From: Bacteroidota bacterium
GTDB lineage: Bacteria; Bacteroidota; Bacteroidia; Chitinophagales; Chitinophagaceae
DNA: 8,490 nucleotides
Direction: 5' to 3'
Assembly: GCA_947460795.1 (NCBI GenBank)
Contig: CANHJA010000090.1
Coordinates: 1-8,490, forward strand
The translations under genes and the position numbers were made by a program. Under the pieces are notes generated by a model. The model was not told where the DNA came from. It saw nothing but the letters and a program-made list of their open reading frames with translations, and ran no database searches. Position 1 is the first letter of the stretch, and the number at the start of each line of letters is the position of its first letter. This document shows positions 6,069 through 8,490 of this stretch, piece after piece.

Positions 6069-7064
6069 TTATACCGTAAGCAAACTACAGCCTCTAATTT
6101 CACTTTGCTCAATGCGACCATTTATTTCGAATGAATGATTTTCAAATACTTCCCCATAATCATCTGTTGCTATAAAACTACATGAATATTGATTCGCCAA
6201 ATCAATGATATTGATTGCCCCTTTTCCGATTGATTTAATAGATAATGGATCGCTCAAATCCCTCACTAAAATACGGAGCCAATTGGGTGTTTCATAAATG
6301 CCATTTTGTAAAGAATAGGCTTGCGATAAAAGTTCTGTCATGCCGTATTCTGAAAATATTTGAGGCAATGAAAAAGCATTTTTAAGCGATGAATGGACTT
6401 CCTTGCGAGTCAGCTCTTCCCTCCTCCCCTTCATACCGCCTGTTTCAATTATTTTTACATAATTTAATGGCATTGGATATTTTTCAGCGAAATCTAACAA
6501 AGCGTAGGTTACTCCAAATAGAAGTGTGGGTTGTTGTTGTTTTTCGAGTTCAAGTATCACTTGATACAATTTTTCTTGATTATCTAAATAAAAATCACTT
6601 GAAGCATGTTCACTCTTTTTAATTAATTGATTCACCATATAAACCAACGATGAATTCCCTCTTTCTAAATAAGATGGTAAAAGCCCTAAAATGCAATATT
6701 GATGAACATCTCCAAAAAACTGTTGAAAAATTTTAAGAAATGACGTTTCATAAATTTCAGGATTCACAACATAATGTTTACTTGAAATTTGCCCTGTGGT
6801 TCCGCTGCTATTAAATACTAAAGTGGGCAATTGATGGGCTCCTTTTTTTTGAATATAAATTTCGGTAGATTTAAAAAAAGAGATTGGTAAAAAAGGAATC
6901 TGATGGATGGAATTCACTTTCGACAGGTCAATTTTTAATAATTCTATGTATTGTTTATATATTGGTAAATAGGCAGCTTGAAACCGAAAAATAGCCAATG
7001 CTTTTTCTTCAAATTGATTGTCTTCAATATCAAAAATTTCGGTTTCTAATTCGTTTATGTTCAT
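6069..7064 (-). CDS. LuxE-like acyl-protein synthetase / PaaK-related acyltransferase, orphan
   Basis: About 331 residues from the ATG at 7064. It is a divergent member of the adenylate-forming superfamily, closest in pattern to LuxE. Visible motifs are the P-loop-like FNSSGTTG (84-91), IETGGMKGR (206-214), SEYGMTE (238-244), the ATP-ribose aspartate region ATDDYG (299-304) and the C-terminal GRIEQSE (316-322). It ends RGCSLLTV with a cysteine at 326; LuxE uses a cysteine near its C-terminus as acyl carrier, so Cys326 may play that part (inference). The frame opens back to 7142, but those 26 extra codons would overlap the divergent lipoprotein gene, and MNINELETEIF is the better N-terminus. 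No luxC, luxD or luciferase gene is beside it, so the substrate is unknown. Related genes in Bacteroidota are usually labelled acyl transferase. Confidence 0.8.
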   Translation of the reverse strand: MNINELETEIFDIEDNQFEEKALAIFRFQAAYLPIYKQYIELLKIDLSKVNSIHQIPFLPISFFKSTEIYIQKKGAHQLPTLVFNSSGTTGQISSKHYVVNPEIYETSFLKIFQQFFGDVHQYCILGLLPSYLERGNSSLVYMVNQLIKKSEHASSDFYLDNQEKLYQVILELEKQQQPTLLFGVTYALLDFAEKYPMPLNYVKIIETGGMKGRREELTRKEVHSSLKNAFSLPQIFSEYGMTELLSQAYSLQNGIYETPNWLRILVRDLSDPLSIKSIGKGAINIIDLANQYSCSFIATDDYGEVFENHSFEINGRIEQSEIRGCSLLTV

Positions 7065-7074
7065 TTTTATCACG

Positions 7075-7082
7075 TAAATTTG
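7075..7082 (+). promoter_or_regulatory. -7 element for the lipoprotein gene
   Basis: TAAATTTG matches the -7 consensus TAnnTTTG and ends four bases before the ATG at 7087. Transcription would start at or within a few bases of the start codon, so the mRNA would be leaderless or nearly so. A -33 element is not clear (TTTA 7054-7057 is 17 bases upstream). Confidence 0.5.
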
Positions 7083-7086
7083 TTCA

Positions 7087-7536
7087 ATGAAAAAAAGTAT
7101 TTTATTCTTTTTTATTATTCTTACCAGTATTTCTTGCAACAAGAAATCAACTCAATCTACCCCACCTAAAATTACTTTTTATACATTAAGTACTGATTAT
7201 TTTCCATCGGGTTATGGCCAAGCGAAAGTAAGTATTTTTTTTAATGTTTTTGACAAAGAAGGGGATGTCGGATTTAATGAAGAAAATATTTATTTAGTAG
7301 ATAGCCGAAGTCCCAATGATACTCAAAAATTCGTTTCACCAAATGTGCCGGCAAATGAAAATAAATCTTTAACAGCATTGTTTGAAACACAAATTGAAGG
7401 TGGTTTTTTAATTGCCAGAAAAGACAGCCCTGTTCATTACAAAACAGATACTTTATTTTGGACAATTTCTATTAAAGACAAAGCAGGCAATAGAAGCAAT
7501 TTTATAAAGACGTCAGATTTGATTTTATATCATTAA
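7087..7536 (+). CDS. Small putative lipoprotein with an Ig-like beta-sandwich pattern
   Basis: 149 residues. The N-terminus MKKSILFFFIILTSISC is a lipoprotein signal peptide with a relaxed lipobox (S-I-S-C, Cys17), followed by NKKSTQSTPP. There is no acidic run after the cysteine, so the Bacteroidota surface-export signal appears absent and a periplasm-facing anchor is more likely. The mature part alternates beta strands and contains phrases common in small Bacteroidota lipoproteins: FFNVFDKEGDVGFNEENIYL near the middle and DTLFWTISIKDKAGNRSNFI at the end, which suggest one Ig/cadherin-like domain. No enzyme motif is seen and the function is unknown. It is divergent from the LuxE-like gene with 22 bases between starts, and its last 12 bases overlap the 3' end of convergent aroQ. 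Confidence 0.8.
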   Translation: MKKSILFFFIILTSISCNKKSTQSTPPKITFYTLSTDYFPSGYGQAKVSIFFNVFDKEGDVGFNEENIYLVDSRSPNDTQKFVSPNVPANENKSLTALFETQIEGGFLIARKDSPVHYKTDTLFWTISIKDKAGNRSNFIKTSDLILYH

Positions 7537-7944
7537 TGCTTGCACTGCCAAATCATAACTATTCAAACCGAAACCTGCGATAACTCCCATACTTACTGGC
7601 GCTATAAATGACTCTTTGCGGTAATTCTCTCGGGCATACACATTGGAAATATGCACTTCAATTATTTTTTTTGTTGCGATCGATTTGAGTGCATCTGCAA
7701 TAGCAATTGAGGTGTGTGTATAAGCACCCGCATTGATGATAATTGCATCCGCATCGAAGCCTTGTTTTTGTATTTCATTGATAATTTCACCTTCTACATT
7801 GCTTTGATAGATGGTGAATTGTATGGATGAATACTTTTTTTGTAATGTCAAAAGGAAGTCATTCAATGATTGATTCCCATAAATTTCGGGCTCTCGAGTG
7901 CCTATTAAATTTAAATTGGGTCCGTTGATGATGCTTATTTTCAT
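7525..7944 (-). CDS. aroQ: 3-dehydroquinate dehydratase, type II
   Basis: Converts 3-dehydroquinate to 3-dehydroshikimate in the shikimate pathway; cytosolic dodecamer. From the ATG at 7944 it has 139 residues, the normal type II length. Landmarks are NGPNLNLIG (7-15), the catalytic tyrosine Tyr22 in REPEIYG with Arg17 nearby, QSNVEGEI (47-54), the anion-binding INAGAYTHTS (70-79), catalytic His98 in EVHISN, and Arg105 in the YARENYR segment. All expected active-site residues are present. The open frame continues 27 codons upstream to 8025, but that extension crosses the start of the divergent xerD gene and the -7 elements, and MKISIINGPNLN is the family start. The final 12 bases overlap the lipoprotein gene tail to tail. 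Confidence 0.96.
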   Translation of the reverse strand: MKISIINGPNLNLIGTREPEIYGNQSLNDFLLTLQKKYSSIQFTIYQSNVEGEIINEIQKQGFDADAIIINAGAYTHTSIAIADALKSIATKKIIEVHISNVYARENYRKESFIAPVSMGVIAGFGLNSYDLAVQALMI

Positions 7945-7961
7945 GCTTCTAAAATTGTGAA

Positions 7962-7969
7962 CAAAGTTA
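7962..7969 (-). promoter_or_regulatory. -7 element for aroQ
   Basis: On the minus strand TAACTTTG matches TAnnTTTG and is the same octamer as at prs. It ends 17 bases before the aroQ ATG, giving a leader of about 12 bases. No TTTG is visible at the -33 distance. Confidence 0.5.
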
Positions 7970-7983
7970 TGTAAAATATCAAG

Positions 7984-7991
7984 TAATTTTG
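7984..7991 (+). promoter_or_regulatory. -7 element for xerD
   Basis: TAATTTTG matches TAnnTTTG and ends 20 bases before the xerD TTG. It stands back to back with the aroQ -7 element, 14 bases away, so polymerase binding for one gene would cover the other's box. No clear -33 element is visible. Confidence 0.45.
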
Positions 7992-8011
7992 AATTCAATA
8001 AAGGTATTAAG

Positions 8012-8490
8012 TTGCAATCATTCATTAAAGGCTATAAATCGTATTTACAACTCGAAAAATCGTTGAGCAAAAACTCTATTGAAGCCTATTTGCATGATAT
8101 CGAAAAACTGCAACAGTATTTAGCAATTTCGCAACAAACGATTTTGCTGGATACAATTAATTTAAAAACACTTCAAAATTTCATACATTGGATTCATGAA
8201 TTAGGCATGACGGCTACTTCACAAGCAAGGATTATTTCTGGATTAAAAAGTTTTTTTAATTATTTAATACTAGAAGATATCATTCAATCAAATCCTACTG
8301 AATTATTAGAAGCTCCGAAAACAGCTCGCAAACTACCCGACACATTGGCTTTTGAAGAATTGGAAAAATTATTTGATGCCATTGACATGAGCACACAAGA
8401 AGGCACTCGAAATAAAGCGATTTTAGAAACCATGTATAGCTGCGGACTGAGAGTTACCGAGCTTACGGAATTAAAAATATCGAATATTTA
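8012..8490 (+). CDS. xerD: Tyrosine recombinase XerD (5' part; runs off the window)
   Basis: The frame runs from a TTG at 8012 to the window end without a stop, about 159 codons of an expected 295-300. The start is TTG, then QSFIKGYKSYLQLEKSLS; XerD proteins begin M-x-x-F-x-x-Y-x-x-x-L-x-x-E-[KR]-x-[LS]-S-x-N-[ST], so this codon aligns with the usual initiator, and no in-frame ATG lies nearby. The SAM-like core-binding domain occupies about residues 1-90 (KNSIEAYLHDIEKLQQYL, then QARIISGLKSFFNYLI). The catalytic domain begins near KLPDTLAFEELEKLFDAID, and the first catalytic arginine appears in YSCGLRVTELTEL. XerD with XerC resolves chromosome dimers at dif. XerC or a related integrase is less likely given the N-terminus and core-gene neighbourhood. 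The rest of the catalytic residues (K, H-x-x-R, H/W, Y) lie beyond the window. Confidence 0.88.
   Translation, partial: MQSFIKGYKSYLQLEKSLSKNSIEAYLHDIEKLQQYLAISQQTILLDTINLKTLQNFIHWIHELGMTATSQARIISGLKSFFNYLILEDIIQSNPTELLEAPKTARKLPDTLAFEELEKLFDAIDMSTQEGTRNKAILETMYSCGLRVTELTELKISNI

Noticed and set aside
6389..6622. Plus-strand ORF inside the LuxE-like gene
   Set aside because: It is antisense to a gene with clear adenylation motifs and has low-complexity content without a recognisable domain.
7274..7465. Minus-strand ORF inside the lipoprotein gene
   Set aside because: The plus frame has a signal peptide and domain-like C-terminus; this ORF has neither a start context nor a motif.
1..8490. 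A CRISPR array, insertion sequence, prophage, toxin-antitoxin pair or defence cluster
   Set aside because: No direct-repeat array, transposase, terminal repeats or accessory-gene pair was seen. XerD here sits among core genes and looks like the housekeeping recombinase, not a mobile integrase.

Overview
The window looks like an ordinary core-genome segment of a Bacteroidota bacterium, most likely near Chitinophagaceae or Sphingobacteriia. The base composition is AT-rich, and genes lack Shine-Dalgarno sequences. Several genes are preceded by the Bacteroidota housekeeping promoter -7 element (TAnnTTTG); the clearest full match, TTTG-N19-TACATTTG, precedes tuf. The prs, EF-Tu, AroQ and zinc-ribbon proteins also read as Bacteroidota family members. 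The lineage call is by recognition, not by a database search.

Left part (1-3480, plus strand): a probable C-terminal scrap of a Nif3/YbgI-like protein is followed by its usual Bacteroidota partner, a coiled-coil/zinc-ribbon protein. A strong intrinsic terminator comes next, then an exported TPR protein and prs (PRPP synthetase, which feeds nucleotide, histidine and tryptophan synthesis). prs ends at a strong terminator.

Middle (3543-5858, minus strand): this is the translation/transcription/secretion block tuf - tRNA-Trp(CCA) - secE - nusG. tuf has a textbook promoter and its own terminator hairpin, which sits only 12 nt upstream of the tRNA. nusG is closed by another hairpin, and the usual rplK-rplA-rplJ-rplL-rpoB-rpoC continuation is absent; convergent prs lies there instead.

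Right part (6018-8490): an orphan LuxE-like acyl-protein synthetase/acyltransferase (minus) is divergent from a small lipoprotein with a probable leaderless mRNA (plus). The lipoprotein overlaps the 3' end of convergent aroQ (type II dehydroquinase, minus). aroQ is divergent from xerD (plus, TTG start), which runs off the end of the window after its first catalytic arginine.

Several longest-ORF starts are wrong. The TPR protein, prs, the LuxE-like gene and aroQ all have better internal starts, supported by promoter or terminator overlap, signal-peptide shape and family N-termini. I see no mobile element, CRISPR array, defence system or clear novel multigene system. The points worth a second look are local: terminator/start overlaps, the hairpin before tRNA-Trp, the orphan LuxE-like gene with a near-terminal cysteine, and the N-terminal domain of the TPR protein.
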